A stretch of 64,000 nt of DNA from Eutreptiella sp. 'Long Island Sound 2002' (Eukaryota > Euglenozoa > Euglenophyceae > Eutreptiales > Eutreptiaceae), in NCBI GenBank assembly GCA_964036045.1, contig OZ038384.1, positions 37,874,238-37,938,237 on the forward strand, written 5' to 3'. The notes below the pieces were generated by a model. The model was not told the origin of the DNA. It was given only the letters and a program-made list of their open reading frames with translations, and searched no databases. The position numbers and the translations under genes are program-made. Shown here one piece after another: positions 23,607 to 34,332 of this stretch; position 1 is the first letter of the stretch; every line of letters begins with the position of its first letter.

Positions 23607-26221
23607 ACCTTGAAAAGTCCCAAATAATCATCAGTGACGTGGTCAAAAACGCGCCACCAGACACTGCAACTCTAGCAAAATGCACATCCCCTTGGAAAAA
23701 AGGACAAGGGGCTGGTGTTGTGCGGGAAGAAACTAACGCAGAAGGTCAGCCCGTACCTTGTGCATATTACGGAACAGTAAAGATCGTCAACCGCAACGGT
23801 GCGATAGTCATATTTTCTGCTGGGTTTGGCCATGAAGAACATGAGGGTTGGTATCCAAACACCTGGGTATTGCCCGCCCTGTGGGGCGGCGTGGTGCTTG
23901 TGCGATATGATGAGCCCATCAGATCTGATGAAGAAATGGAACACGAGAAAGACAAGGAAAAGGAGAAAGGAAAAGGTAAATATTTTCTGTGGTCTATGCC
24001 GTCTGGTCTGTGCCGTGCCGTTATGTTTTGATTTTTTGGGAGGTTTGGTGTGGTACCACGTATTGCATGTGCATAGTGTTGGTGCAGAATGTTCTGATTA
24101 CATGCAAGGTGCGAAATCTTGAGCGAAAGCCATAGGTAGATGCACAATATGTTGGTGTTTGGACGCCCATTCGCTTGCACATTGTACTGCAGCTATGGTC
24201 CATTGATCAGCTGTTGTTTTGCTTTGTTTGCCGCGCGCCTTCTTTAAAAATTTAAAATCATAGGTGTATGTGCTATGCCGCAGAGGGGGGGGGGGCACGC
24301 ACGACTCGGCATGTCTGTGAGACGGGGCGACGTTGTGTAGATTGGCGGATGCTGAAGTTTCAGTGACAGGTCCCTGACTCATTATAGGTGCCCCCCGAAT
24401 TCCTTCATGGCCATCCAGCCAGCTGGAGTCATGGCTGATTCGCTACACACAAGATGTCGAACAGCGGGGTGCAGACGTGAGAAAATTCTGCGAGGAGCTG
24501 GAGTCCGCAAACTCCACGACACTACTCGACATCAAGAAGCGACTTTGCATCTCCTTCTCATATAAAGGTCGAGAGCAACCTCTTGACCTATTGAAGAAGA
24601 AACTGCAACATGGGCAACTGCGTTCACGGAGATTTGAACCCCCGACGTACCTTTACACCAAGGTTTGATTTGTTGAAGTTGGAACCAAGTTAGGTAACTC
24701 AAAGGCATGTCCGAAGAAGTAATCCGTACGACCTGCCACAATACTGAAGGCGGGCTTGCCCACGTCTCGGGTTGCAACACACACCGTCAGCTATTTGGAG
24801 GTAATCTGTACTGCTGTCTGTTGTTGCAGGATGTCAACAAGAACCGATTCACACATGATCCGGGAATATGGACAATGTCCAAGAGTGTGCAGGGTTGCAA
24901 TGCCAGCTTCGTGTGAAGGATAGTCTCCACCGCTAATGTTAGTTCGTTTTGTGGACGAGCCCAAGCTGAGGTCTCAGAGAGGGCGATGTATGACTTGAAC
25001 CAGTTTGCAGACGAAGCATCATCCCAATATGTGCTTGTAGGCACAAGAAAGGGCCCAAGGACACAGCAAAGCGGAAGGGTTCGACGAGCAGAAGAGAGCC
25101 TCCGAGAAGGCTGAAACAGCCAACGCCGGGAAGCAAGTTTGTTTGTCTGTTTGGAAACTTGTTGTGCATCGACAGAACCTGCAGTGATAGAATGGTGGCA
25201 CCATTGTATTGTGGCCTGGATAAAGTGATTTTCTTGCATGTGCTACATCCGAACATATATTTGCACGCAGAGGAACAGACCGAAGCAGTGAGGAAAGCAG
25301 AGGAGGTTGATGAGCAGAAGAGCGCGGCCAATTCAGAGGAAGCCGAAACAGCCATCGCTAGGAAGCAGGTTCTATTGTTCGTATGGTAAATTCTTGTGCA
25401 GCGATTCAATCAACAATGATGGAATGATGGCACCATTGTGATTTGCCATCGTCATTTTCCTGCATGTGATTCATCCCAACATCTTTTTGCAGGCAGAGAA
25501 AAAGGCCCAAGCACAGAGGAAAGAGCAGAGGAGAGCGGCTGAGGAAGCCGAAATAGCCAACGCTGGGACGCAGGTTCTTTTGTCTATTTGAAAACTTGTT
25601 GTGCATCGATGGAACCAGCAATGATAGAATGGTGGCATCAGGCCTTGATAACGTCATTTTTTTGCATGTGCTTCATCCCATCATGTGCTTGTAGGCGAAG
25701 GAACAAGCCGAAGCACAGAGGAAAGCAGCTAGCACCAGGAGGCAAGATCCTTTTTGCGTATGAACATTTCTTGTGCATCAATGGACCCTGCAATGATTGT
25801 GCAGCGAGGCACCATTGCATTGGTGTGGTGAAAATCATTTTCTAGCATGTTCTTCATCCCAACATCTATTTGCAGACGGATGAAACGGCCCTAGCACAAG
25901 AGAAAGAGCAGAAGAGAGCGGCCGAGGAAGCCAAAACAGCCAACGCCGAGAAGCAGGTTCGTTTGTCTGTTTGGATTATTTCTGTGCATTGATGGACCCA
26001 CCATGACGCAATGATAGAATGATGGCACCACTGTCGTTAAAGTCATTTTCCTGCATTTACTTCATCCGAACATTTGCTTACAGGCAGATGAAAAGGCCCA
26101 AGCACAGAGAAGAGCAGATGATCCTAAGGATGTGGATCCTAAGGATGTGGAGTCGGAAGCACAAGGCCCAGAAAACGAAACTCTCAGCGTTTTCACCCTA
26201 ATGGACGCGAGAACTGGCTAA
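23607..26221 (+). CDS. Multi-exon gene ending in repeated coiled-coil exons, function unknown
   Basis: Proposed exons: 23,607-23,975 (donor GTAAAT), 24,388-24,662, 24,830-24,910, 25,041-25,136, one near 25,265-25,368, 25,493-25,573, 25,695-25,745, 25,876-25,956 and 26,084-26,221 (stop TAA). The second joins the first in phase (G plus GT gives Gly) and the third joins at phase 0. The N-terminal part holds GTVKIVNRNGAIVIFSAGFG, an acidic Lys/Glu stretch, and a helical VEQRGADVRKFCEELESA segment. Five to six later exons are variants of one 27-34 codon exon rich in Ala, Glu, Lys and Gln (AEKKAQAQRKEQRRAAEEAE), each phase 0-0 and ending KQ before GTTYGT, and should form one long charged helix or coiled coil. 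Two copies have a poor splice site: acceptor CAC at 25,265 and donor GATCCT at 25,746. No known family is recognised. Confidence 0.5.
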
Positions 26222-27249
26222 CGGGTGAGGATGTTCGAACAGGTGTGCGCTGAGTGTCGGTATATGCTCTTGTGCACCGATTGAACCAGCGATGATTGAA
26301 TGCTGGCCCCATTGTCTTCTGGCGTGGTGAAAGTGGTTCTCTTGCATGTGCTTCAGCCAAAGATTTGCTTGCAGACCGAGGAACAGGTCTGAGCACAGAG
26401 GAGAGCAGAAGGGCTCGACAAGCAGAAGAGAGCGGCTGAGGAAGACAAAACAACCAATGCCGAGAAGCAGGTTTGTTTGTCTGTTTGGATTATTTCTGTG
26501 CATTTATGGAAACACCATGATGCAATGATAGAATGATGGCACCACTGTCGTTAAAGACATTTTCCTGCATTTACTTCATCCGAACATTTGCTTACAGGCA
26601 GATGAAAAGGCCCAAGCACAGAGAAGAGCAGATGATCCTAAGGATGTGGATCCTAAGGATGTGGAGTCGGAAGCACAAGGCCCAGAAAACGAAACTCTCA
26701 GCGTTTCCACCCTAATGGACGCGAGAACTGGCTAACGGGTGAGGATGTTCGAACAGGTGTGCGCTGAGTGTCGGTATACCCTCTTGTGCACCGATTGAAC
26801 CAGCGATGATTGAATGCTGGCCCCATTGTCTTCTGGCGTGGTGAAAGTGGTTTTCTTGCATGTGCTTCAGCCAAAGATTTGCTTGCACACCGAGGAACAG
26901 GTCTGAGCACAGAGGAGAGCAGAATGGCTCGACAAGCAGAAGAGAGCGACTGAGGAAGCCAAAACAACCAATGCCGAGAAGCAGGTTTGTTTGTCTGTTT
27001 GGATTATTTCTGTGAATTTATGGAACCACCATGATGCAATGATAGAATGATGGCACCACTGTCGTTAAAGTCATTTTCCTGCATTTACTTCATCCGAACA
27101 TTTGCTTACAGGCAGATGAAAACGCCAAAGCACAGAGAAGAGCAGATGATCCTAAGGATGTGGATCCTAAGGATGCGGAGTCGGAAGCACACGGCCGTGA
27201 GAAGGAAAGTCTCAGCGAGAACGCCGAAGCAGCAGAGGACAGTCAATGA
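25957..27249 (+). repeat. 514-bp tandem duplications carrying a pair of coiled-coil exons
   Basis: The segment holding an exon of type TDE/TEE plus the terminal exon ADEKAQAQRRADDPKD occurs three times. Matching points lie at 26,019, 26,533 and 27,047, each exactly 514 bp apart, and the copies are nearly identical. The third copy differs at its 3' end, where the tail reads REKESLSENAEAAEDSQ and stops at 27,247-27,249. Confidence 0.9.
26375..27249 (+). pseudogene. Extra copies of the terminal exon pair downstream of the first stop
   Basis: Copies lie at 26,375-26,470 and 26,598-26,735, then about 26,889-26,985 and 27,112-27,249. The TEE-type exon now has an in-frame TGA (EEQV then stop, near 26,390 and 26,904), and in the last copy its acceptor reads TTGCAC instead of TTGCAG. 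The 26,598 exon keeps the TAA of the first copy. Only if the intermediate exons were skipped could the last exon (27,112-27,249) serve as an alternative C-terminus. These are either decayed duplicates or alternative terminal exons, which transcript data could decide. Confidence 0.5.
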
Positions 27250-27611
27250 GTGACACCCTTGGAAGAGGTGAGTGTTGAGTGCTGTAATGCGAAGTTATGC
27301 TGCTTTGCTTCACCAATCCAGGGGTTAGCCAACCATCCAAGCACGCTCTTGAGGTTCCTGATTTTTGAGGCCTCGCCATTGTTCCTGCTTCCTCGCTGAG
27401 GGATATTATACTGCCTCTCCACCCCATGGCCAGCGGCTGAAGCAGTGAAGGAAAAATCTGCTCGTACCCATCCACAGCAATGCCCGCAAATGTAATTCAT
27501 GTACCCATGCTTTCTCATAGGGGAGGCATCCATTGCAGCGTCTTTAAGAAAAGTAGCTGAAAGATTTCCAAACTGAGCATGCTCTGAGTACACTTTGCGA
27601 GGGGATTGTAG

Positions 27612-28218
27612 TCATGAAATCCAACATATCAGGAGCGGGCTATGGGTTGTTTTCAACCTCTGATTATCGTGAGAAGCATCTTATGACGCTTATGTATGGA
27701 ATGTTGAAGAGTTTTACGGAGGCATCGAAGGAGTGTGATGCTACGTTCCACTATACCCCTTTTCCGCGGCCTCTTGTCCAGGCTATGGAGGGGCCAGCTT
27801 TGCAAACCATGGTGGAAAATTTGCAAACGCTAGTCTCCAACACATTCCGTTGTTCGGGGGTCTTGTGCACCTTTCTGGTTTGGTAACTACAAAGGCAATC
27901 ATAAAAGGGTCGGAGCTCCTGGTAAATTATGGACTAGGGTACCAACGTAAACATCGATATGTACGGGACCCCCAAGATGATCGGAATGCTCATGAGTTTG
28001 TTTGGGATGAGACAACCATGCACTTGGCACAGGTAGTTTGTGCCTCTTGCTTTGGGGTGCAGTTGGGATACAAACTCTTAGGTGGAGATTGCCCCAGCTT
28101 ACGCACTCAACAGCCGTCTGTTCATGGGGGGCTCGCCGGCACCGGACCCTTTACGCAAACTCCCCCCCCCTCCCCCCCCCCCCTCATTGGAAATTGGCTG
28201 GAGCGTGCCGGACGATGA
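27612..28218 (+). pseudogene. SET-domain protein, frame broken
   Basis: After GGGATTGTAG (possible acceptor) the frame reads MKSNISGAGYGLFSTS, the typical SET start (S-x-I-x-G-A-G-x-G-L-F). It stays open to 27,886. From 27,850 an overlapping frame (+2) reads TTKAIIKGSELLVNYGLGY, the typical SET end (I-x-x-G-E-E-L-x-x-x-Y-G). SET enzymes methylate protein lysines using AdoMet. The middle lacks a clear N-H-S or similar AdoMet-pocket motif. The shift between frames near 27,850-27,880 is either an indel or a missed small intron. Upstream exons were not identified. Confidence 0.5.
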
Positions 28219-29289
28219 GCGCCGAAGGCGCCTGAAGCAAATTTTGGAGGGTGACACAATGAGTTTTCACCCCATGTGTCTATACTCAAAATACTCAGTT
28301 TTTTGAGGAGAGCCAAATAATGGATGAAAACCAAATTGGACCAAATATGAATACCACCCCTGCGCACAGGTGTGTCAGAGATGACCCATACCCTAGTGGG
28401 AAAGCAGTGCCCCTGCAACTGAAGGGTCCTGGGTCCAAACCCCAGTGAGGTGAATCCGCTTGACAGCAGGCAGGGTCAAGGAGTATGTGGGAAATTGTTT
28501 TCTTTCTGTTTTTTTCTGTTTTTTTGATGCTTTGCTCTTGTCCCCTTTTCTGGGTATCCCTGAGGAAGCAGGGTTGACGTAGCATTTCCGCCCACTTGTG
28601 GGTCCCCGAGAAGGCAGGGCTTAGGCAGCAAATTCTGATTTTGTCTCCATTTGTTTCAGGACCCCCAAGAATGCTGGGGTGATGTAGCATCTCCGCCCAC
28701 TTTTGGGCCCCCAATAAGGCAAGGTTGAGGCAGCTAATTCTGATTTTGACCCCGGCCGGGAAATGACTCGGGGGTGCTATGCCCTCATACACAAGTACCA
28801 CCCACCATGCCCCCCCCCGCCTGTTGCAATTTTTTTTGCCAACATACATACATACTGCAAAAATGTCTACCGCGATGAGGGGGTCATTTTAAGCCGTATA
28901 TGCTGGGGTCCGGGTGCCCCAATCCCCTTCAGCCGGCCCCAGACCCCCCCCAGACCCAGCCCCCCTGCCCCCCTCCCCGCCCCACCCTCGGGTTGGCTGT
29001 AAAGTGGGAGGGAGTCGGCGTATGGCCCGTTGCTACGCCCCCCCCCGTGCGTCTGTCGTCTGTTATGCTCAAGTGGACTAGTACCCATCATCTTAAACGT
29101 GTGCAGATTGCTGCCTGAGACAGTGAACATGTCCCAAGTCCCAAGGAACTTCGATCCCTCCATACGTCCCGGCGGGGAGGCTTCAAGAAGTGCACTGGTG
29201 CTACCCCTCGGGAGCTTGGCAACAAGTTACGGTGAATTTTCACCACCCTTCCAGGCGATTCCCTATGGCACGCAGCAGCACACAACAGG
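28219..29289. other. Intergenic: tRNA-like module, 113-bp tandem pair, C-rich tracts
   Basis: 28,161-28,183 and 28,920-28,990 are C-rich. 28,569-28,755 holds two diverged copies, about 113 bp apart, of a unit with GTAGCAT-TCCGCCCACTT-TGGG and AATTCTGATTTTG. No coding frame is convincing until 29,290. Confidence 0.5.
28383..28450 (+). repeat. tRNA-like (SINE-type) module
   Basis: An A-box-like CCTAGTGGGAAAGCAG (28,391) and a B-box-like GGGTCCAAACCCC (28,431-28,443) stand 40 bp apart. The layout and several words (CCTAGTGG, GGTCCTGGGT) are shared with 15,961-16,049, so both probably belong to one tRNA-derived family. Confidence 0.45.
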
Positions 29290-30027
29290 ATGAGATCTTT
29301 GGTGTTCATCGGCAAGGAGTGGAGTGACCTAGAGACATTCCAGGTTTGTGCAATCTTTTGGTATTGTTGCCGGCACATTTAGATTTGGGAAGTGCTTGGC
29401 GTTGCCCTGTGCCTTCTCTGCGTATCACAGGCTGTGGAAGCCTGCATTACTGCCCAGTGTCCCCAACTGGGCACTTTTCAGCACCGTATGCTTCTCCCAC
29501 TGCAATGCCCACGTTGCCAGCGGAAAGACGTCAACAGCCGTGAAGAAGACAGTTTTAAGTTCACCGTTGATTTCATGCACGATGAAAAAGTGATTGCTGT
29601 GATGCCAATCAGCCGCAGCTTCTGGTTCGCCGGCGAGGACTACGTGCAGACTTCATTTGCGTTTGGAGATATCCTCTTGAGTCAGTTGTCAGTGCCGTAC
29701 ACTTGCGAATACTCTAAATCCAGGGGTCTATTTGCAGTCGCAATGCTGTTCCCCCATACCTCCTGTGACCAGAGCGTCGAGGCATGTTGGCCTATCAAAG
29801 GACCACCGCCATCTACCCCATGCACAAAATCCACGACATCACAACCCTCAACGGCATCCACAACGTCAGCGCCATCCAGTGCGGTTGGAGAGGGGGTACC
29901 TACACCAGAACCAAAGAAGGCCAAGCCACCAGCAAAGCTGGCAAGAAAACCAAGACCAAAGAATGCGCGACCAGAGGGGGCACGGAAGCGAAGACAGCGT
30001 ATTCCAAGTGTAACGGCATCAGTGTGA
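29290..30027 (+). CDS. Two-exon gene, protein of about 216 residues, function unknown
   Basis: Exon 1, 29,290-29,343, starts at ATG (MRSLVFIGKEWSDLETFQ). The intron is 29,344-29,430 (GTTTGT...TATCACAG, 87 bp). Exon 2, 29,431-30,027, joins at phase 0 and ends in TGA. The first half has Cys pairs (EACITAQCPQ, then LPLQCPRCQRKD) that could hold zinc, followed by a folded-looking stretch (FKFTVDFMHDEKVIAVMPIS). The last 60 residues are Ser/Thr/Pro-rich and then strongly basic (PKKAKPPAKLARKPRPKN), suggesting a nuclear or nucleic-acid-binding tail. An upstream ATG or exon cannot be ruled out. No known family is recognised. The open frame and clean splice sites make it one of the better host-gene candidates here. 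Confidence 0.5.
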
Positions 30028-30309
30028 CAGCACTCAATTTATACATCGATGTGATCAAAATTTCAATGATTCTCAGATGTACATTAGTGCAGTAAATTTT
30101 CCGCTTTTTTTCATGTTTTCCGTTCGCCGCCAGATGTCGCCTGTGAGCGCGCGTGGAGTCGCATTTGTCTTTCGTGCTTTCCCAATCGGATTTATCAGAA
30201 TTATTTCGAAGGATTTCGCAATGAGTCATTATGTTCGATGAATGCACAATGAAATTCTATGTCTGCTCCATTTTTGTAGACCGGATTTTCTGACTATTCA
30301 TATTCCGCC
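30028..30309. other. Leader of family A element or intergenic
   Basis: 282 bp between the preceding stop and the first family A gag ATG at 30,310. It is T-rich (TTTTCCGCTTTTTTTCATG). It could contain family A LTR or leader sequence, but no second LTR copy exists in the window to test this, and no primer binding site was recognised. Confidence 0.3.
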
Positions 30310-33300
30310 ATGGAGTTCAATGACCTTGCAAGTCCTTCGCATATGTCGCTCCCAGAGACTGGATATGGGTCTGGAGATCGTCAGTCGGGTTCGGAGATAT
30401 CAGGGGCAGTGTCGGGCGTTACGACCCCTGGGGCATCAAGGCTACAGGCTTCGCAGTTACAAGAAAGATCCGGCACTACACAGCGGTAACATGGTGGCAG
30501 AGGAAATCATGACTCTGCTTCTGGAATCTCCACGGACACCCTTAGATCATCGGGCCTTAGCGGGGCTATCGCTCGTTCTGAGTCACTTTGTGTTCCCCCC
30601 GAGGTTACATTCGTGGCATCTCCCCAGCGGACAGAAGATCACCCTTCAGAGTGTCCTTATTGTGGTCATAGACATTTGCCTGGAGTTCATACTTGTGCTG
30701 ATTGTTGTATGGACGCCCCACCTAACCTTAAACCCGGTCGAGAATCTGGCTCTTCAAGTGAATCTGGTTCCAACTCCCACTCTTTGCCTGATCTTGAAGA
30801 CAGCAGCAGCGAAGGAGAGCCGTTGAATACTGGAATTAGTGAGATTTCTGGTGAATATTGGAAAAATCCCTTCCAGGAATCAGGAGTTCCTGAACCGCCA
30901 GAATTGGCTACTGGCGGAGGTGGGCTCTCGGGGCCGCCTGAGGGACTGGTTCAGGGCGTCCTGCCAGTTCATCAGGGAGAGCCGCCGACTGAGATTTGAC
31001 GCCATATTGCAGGAACAAGAGGACTGGGAGGAGCTGGTGGACCAGTTCCACCACCAGGCTGCCGTGATGGTTCAAATGGCCATCACTGCCGAGGAAGGAC
31101 GCCAGAATGTGCATCAGCACGCTGGCCCGTCGAGCGCCTTGGTTCCGAACGACGAGGAGGTCGACCAAAAGAGGTGTGATTCGACACATTCTCAACTCTC
31201 CAGAGAGCACTTGTCCAAACTTCCCAACTCTAGCTCCAGTGTTGACACTTGGGTTGATGCGGTAAGAAGTAAAGGAAAAGGCACTAGATGCTCATCATGT
31301 GGTGAGAGTGCCAAGGACTGCTCCTGTCGGCGCCAGATTTCGTCGCTGGAAGACAGGCCGAAGGAGCTGAAGAATGCCGCCAAGGAAAAAAAGCGGGATG
31401 ATGACAGCAAGTGAAAGGATATGGAGCAGAAGCTGGAAAAGCTGACCAACCTGGTACAAAATTTGAGCACTACTGGGCTCACCTGACCAGTGCCTACAAT
31501 GGCAAGCCACCCAGCACCAACCACTTCAGCAGCACCTGCGTCCACGCCCTACGGCGTTCCACACACTCCGGCACCCCGAGCTTTTGCTGGTTCACTCCCA
31601 GCTTTTACTGGAAATCCGTGTATCCCCCCTACTGGAATTACAAGTCCTATTGGGTTTAACCTGGGTACTGAAGGAGAAGAATGTTCGTCAGAGAGGTCTG
31701 TACTGTCTGTGGGTACCGTTGGCCATATTGATGGAGAAGCAAGAACCACCGTGAAGGAGATATCAATAGCCCTGAAGAAGAAAGTCAAAGAAAAGAAGGA
31801 AAATGAAGCCAAAATGAAGGAAAAACAGAGAAAAATTGAAGGAATGAGGTATCATCAAGTGCAATCAACACCGTTTGTGCAGCCTACTGTGGACCAGGCA
31901 TTGTTGGCGGCCGCAATTGCTCAAGCACAGGGAATGGGAGGCGCCGCCGTCAACCGATTTTTCGTCAATCCTGTTGGCACATCGGCAGGTTTGAACCTGA
32001 ATCACCTGCTCAATCCGTTGCACATGAGGCTTGGAGGTTCAGTAATGAAGCAGCCTAAGTTCTCACGGCACCCAAATTATTGGGCTTCCTTCGAAAGACA
32101 ATTCATGGTTTGACTGCAGACAGAGAAACTCGAGAAGGAACTCTGGATTCTCCGTTTGATGGACTGTTTGCGTGGCAGACTCATGGAAAGTACATATAAT
32201 CTCTATGTTGAAAGGCAGAATCAAAGAGATCCCCTGACCTATGAAGAGCTGTGGCGAACACTCAAAAAGAAAGGCTCTCGACTCCCTGAGGATCATTACA
32301 GGAACCGTCTTGAGAACTTCAGGGCGATCAAGAAACTGTTTCTTGAAGAGATCCAATTAGCAAGGCAGGATTGGGAGTTTTTGGTGCAGGAAGCGGAGAG
32401 CGCTGGAGAAGGCCTTTCTGAAGGCGAAATGAAGAAGATTCTGCTGAGCAAGCTGACGCCAGAGACCAAGCAGAAGATCAGGGACTCCCAGGCGGACAAA
32501 AAAGTGCTGGGCAACTGGGTTGAAGTCCGAGGATTGCCAGAGACTATGGGAAAAATGGCAGTTCGTGAGTTGCTAAACTCCATCAGTGCTATTGGTTTGA
32601 AAGACATCACTCTTCGTGAGGGCGAATGGAGAGTCGATTTCCATGATTCTGAACAGTCGGAGTTTTTCTGTAACATGGTTGATGGAAAAGTGAAGTTTAA
32701 GGGAACACTTTTGAGGGTGCGGCCGTGGATCTTCTCATATGGGGTCGAGCGGATCTGGGACCAACTTGAAAAATATGCAAACTTAGAACGTCAGAATGCC
32801 CAGGATGCGCAAGGATGAGGAGGCAAGATCAGTGCCGTTAGTGAGAAGGGATGCGCCGTGTGCCTTTCCCTTGGAAAAGAAGGTCGGGCGGCGACTCACT
32901 CGACCGCAGACCACAGATGGGCGCACTCAGATCTCAAAGAAAATTAATCCAAAATGGACAGAAAGGGAAGCCCCCCCAAAAATCCCCAGCAGGATAGAGC
33001 ACGAGATGGCGACCATCATGGACGGGGAAAGGGTAAAGGGCAGCCCAAAGGAAAAAAGAGAGATTGGACACCAAAAGAGTACTCTCAGCAAGGCGGAGAT
33101 CCAAGTGGCTCAAGATGGACCGAAGCTGGTGGAAAATCTGGTGGAACATCTGGTGAAAACGGTGGAAAAGGACAAGATAAGTCTGGGAATCAAGATGATT
33201 GCAAGGTGAATGGCAACCCCCTGTACACGGAGACGCCAGCAAACGAGACCTTCGGCAGCAACAAGGATACTGGAGGTCCTGGCAAGGGCAGATCCAACAA

Positions 33301-33484
33301 ATTAAGCCCCAATTCCAACACCTCCAACAACAAAGGCCAAAGAGGTAACAAAGGTGGTGGTGGAAAGTCATTTGGTGGTTGTGGACGTGGAAAAGGAGTC
33401 AATACCGTTGAGACAGGAAAAGAATGGGTTGACAAAGGACAGGTACAAGACATGCAGCCGAACGGCGAAGAAGAATGGCAGTAG
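30310..33484 (+). pseudogene. Family A gag, broken by stops
   Basis: ATG at 30,310 (MEFNDLASPSHMS). The frame runs to 30,999 with one TAA near 30,487, and includes CPYCGHRHLPGVHTCADCC, a four-Cys zinc motif. From about 30,920 the protein continues in another frame (30,839-33,484), which has TGA at 31,412, about 31,484, 32,111 and 32,816, TAA near 32,944, and ends at TAG 33,482. Parts in order: a helical gag segment (LQEQEDWEELVDQFHHQAAV), a short coiled coil, a Pro/Thr-rich linker, a Lys/Glu-rich helix (ALKKKVKEKKENEAKMKE), a capsid-like helical region (32,156-32,818), a CAVC...H...H knuckle-like segment near 32,850, and a Gly/Lys-rich nucleic-acid-binding tail. Most stops could be C-to-T changes from CGA or CAG. 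Confidence 0.65.
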
Positions 33485-33811
33485 GGAGGCCAACTTGACC
33501 CAACTCCCGAAAATTGGTATTGAGTGGCAGGAGACAAAGCCCATCAGCGTAGTTGGGGCGGTGGATGGACGCTGGTGGCATCGTCTGGCGCGTTCCTCCG
33601 GCCTCCTCCACCCTGCCTGGGTCCTCAGCCCTGTCCGTCGAGGCAAACAGGGACAGTTTGTCTGCTGGATCCAGGTCAGTACGGCAGATGGTAAGGTTAA
33701 ACTTGCCAAATGCCTGATTGACGATGGTGCAGAGGTCAATCTGGTGAGGAAAGGCTTTCTGCAGGAGGATGAGGCGAAGGTATCCTCGACACCTGTCCAG
33801 CTTGATGGAGT
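33485..33811 (+). pseudogene. Family A protease, left half
   Basis: In the frame open from 33,354, the stretch QFVCWIQVSTADGKVKLAKC leads into LIDDGAEVNLVRKGFL, an aspartic protease active site with D-D-G where D-T/S-G is usual. The frame is offset from gag, as expected if pol was made by ribosomal frameshifting. It runs into VQLDGV at 33,811, where DIRS sequence begins. Reading resumes in a compatible way at 52,006 with GHRYDGGDREAEL. Confidence 0.65.
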
Positions 33812-34250
33812 CGAACTTACCAAAATGTAATGCACAGGAAGGAAGAGGGGGCGAGGCAAAAGCACAGCACAAGACACATACTGATCACTACTCAAAACTA
33901 CCGGTCTACATCACAAGTGTACTCTACATTCCCCTTTATGGTACACTTGTCCCCTGATTTCGTTTTGCCGATATCTCTACACTGAGGCACCAACAGGGAA
34001 AACAGCCTTCAGCGATGGATCCGGCACCCTCAGATTATGGGCGTATAGCCTCTTATAAAAATACTTTAGTTTCCAACAATTTTGCGGTTTGAGCCTAGGT
34101 TCCCCGAATACAATGCAAAGCCTTTAACCACTAAGGCAACTGGCCAATCTGCCTAAATGTCTGCCATAAAGTAGATTAGACAAAATCAAAATCAGTTCAC
34201 GCTCACTGACTAACTGCCAATAACTGAATCCCTATGCTCAAAACAAACGG
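33812..34250. repeat. DIRS terminal inverted repeat, left
   Basis: The reverse complement of 51,598-51,992 aligns with 33,864-34,250. Shared words include AGCACAGCACAA, CACTACTCAAAACTAC and AAGTGTACTCTACATTCCCC. The first 52 bp (CGAACTTACC...) are unique to this end, as is usual for DIRS inverted repeats, and are repeated in the internal complementary region. A tRNA-like module lies at 34,086-34,140 on the - strand. Confidence 0.85.
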
Positions 34251-34332
34251 TTGGCCTCTGGTAGCACTTATATATTAAGCCCATATAACGTTATATCCCT
34301 CATTCTTTCTTACCCTGGTGTATAGGGCGTGG
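34251..34332. other. DIRS sequence between left inverted repeat and family B insertion
   Basis: This short stretch continues at 47,504 on the other side of the family B element. The last four bases, GTGG, are repeated at 47,504-47,507. Confidence 0.6.

Larger units (their letters stand above)
30310..33811 (+). mobile_element. Family A Ty3/gypsy, left part (gag and start of protease)
   Basis: This is the left half of an element whose protease frame resumes at 52,006 after an 18.2-kb nested insertion. Gene order across both halves is gag, protease, methyltransferase-like domain, RT. The part after RT is lost at 53,849. Confidence 0.75.

Noticed and set aside
30242-30826. 194-codon + frame overlapping gag
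   Set aside because: It is out of frame with the gag segment that contains the four-Cys zinc motif, and it has no domain of its own.
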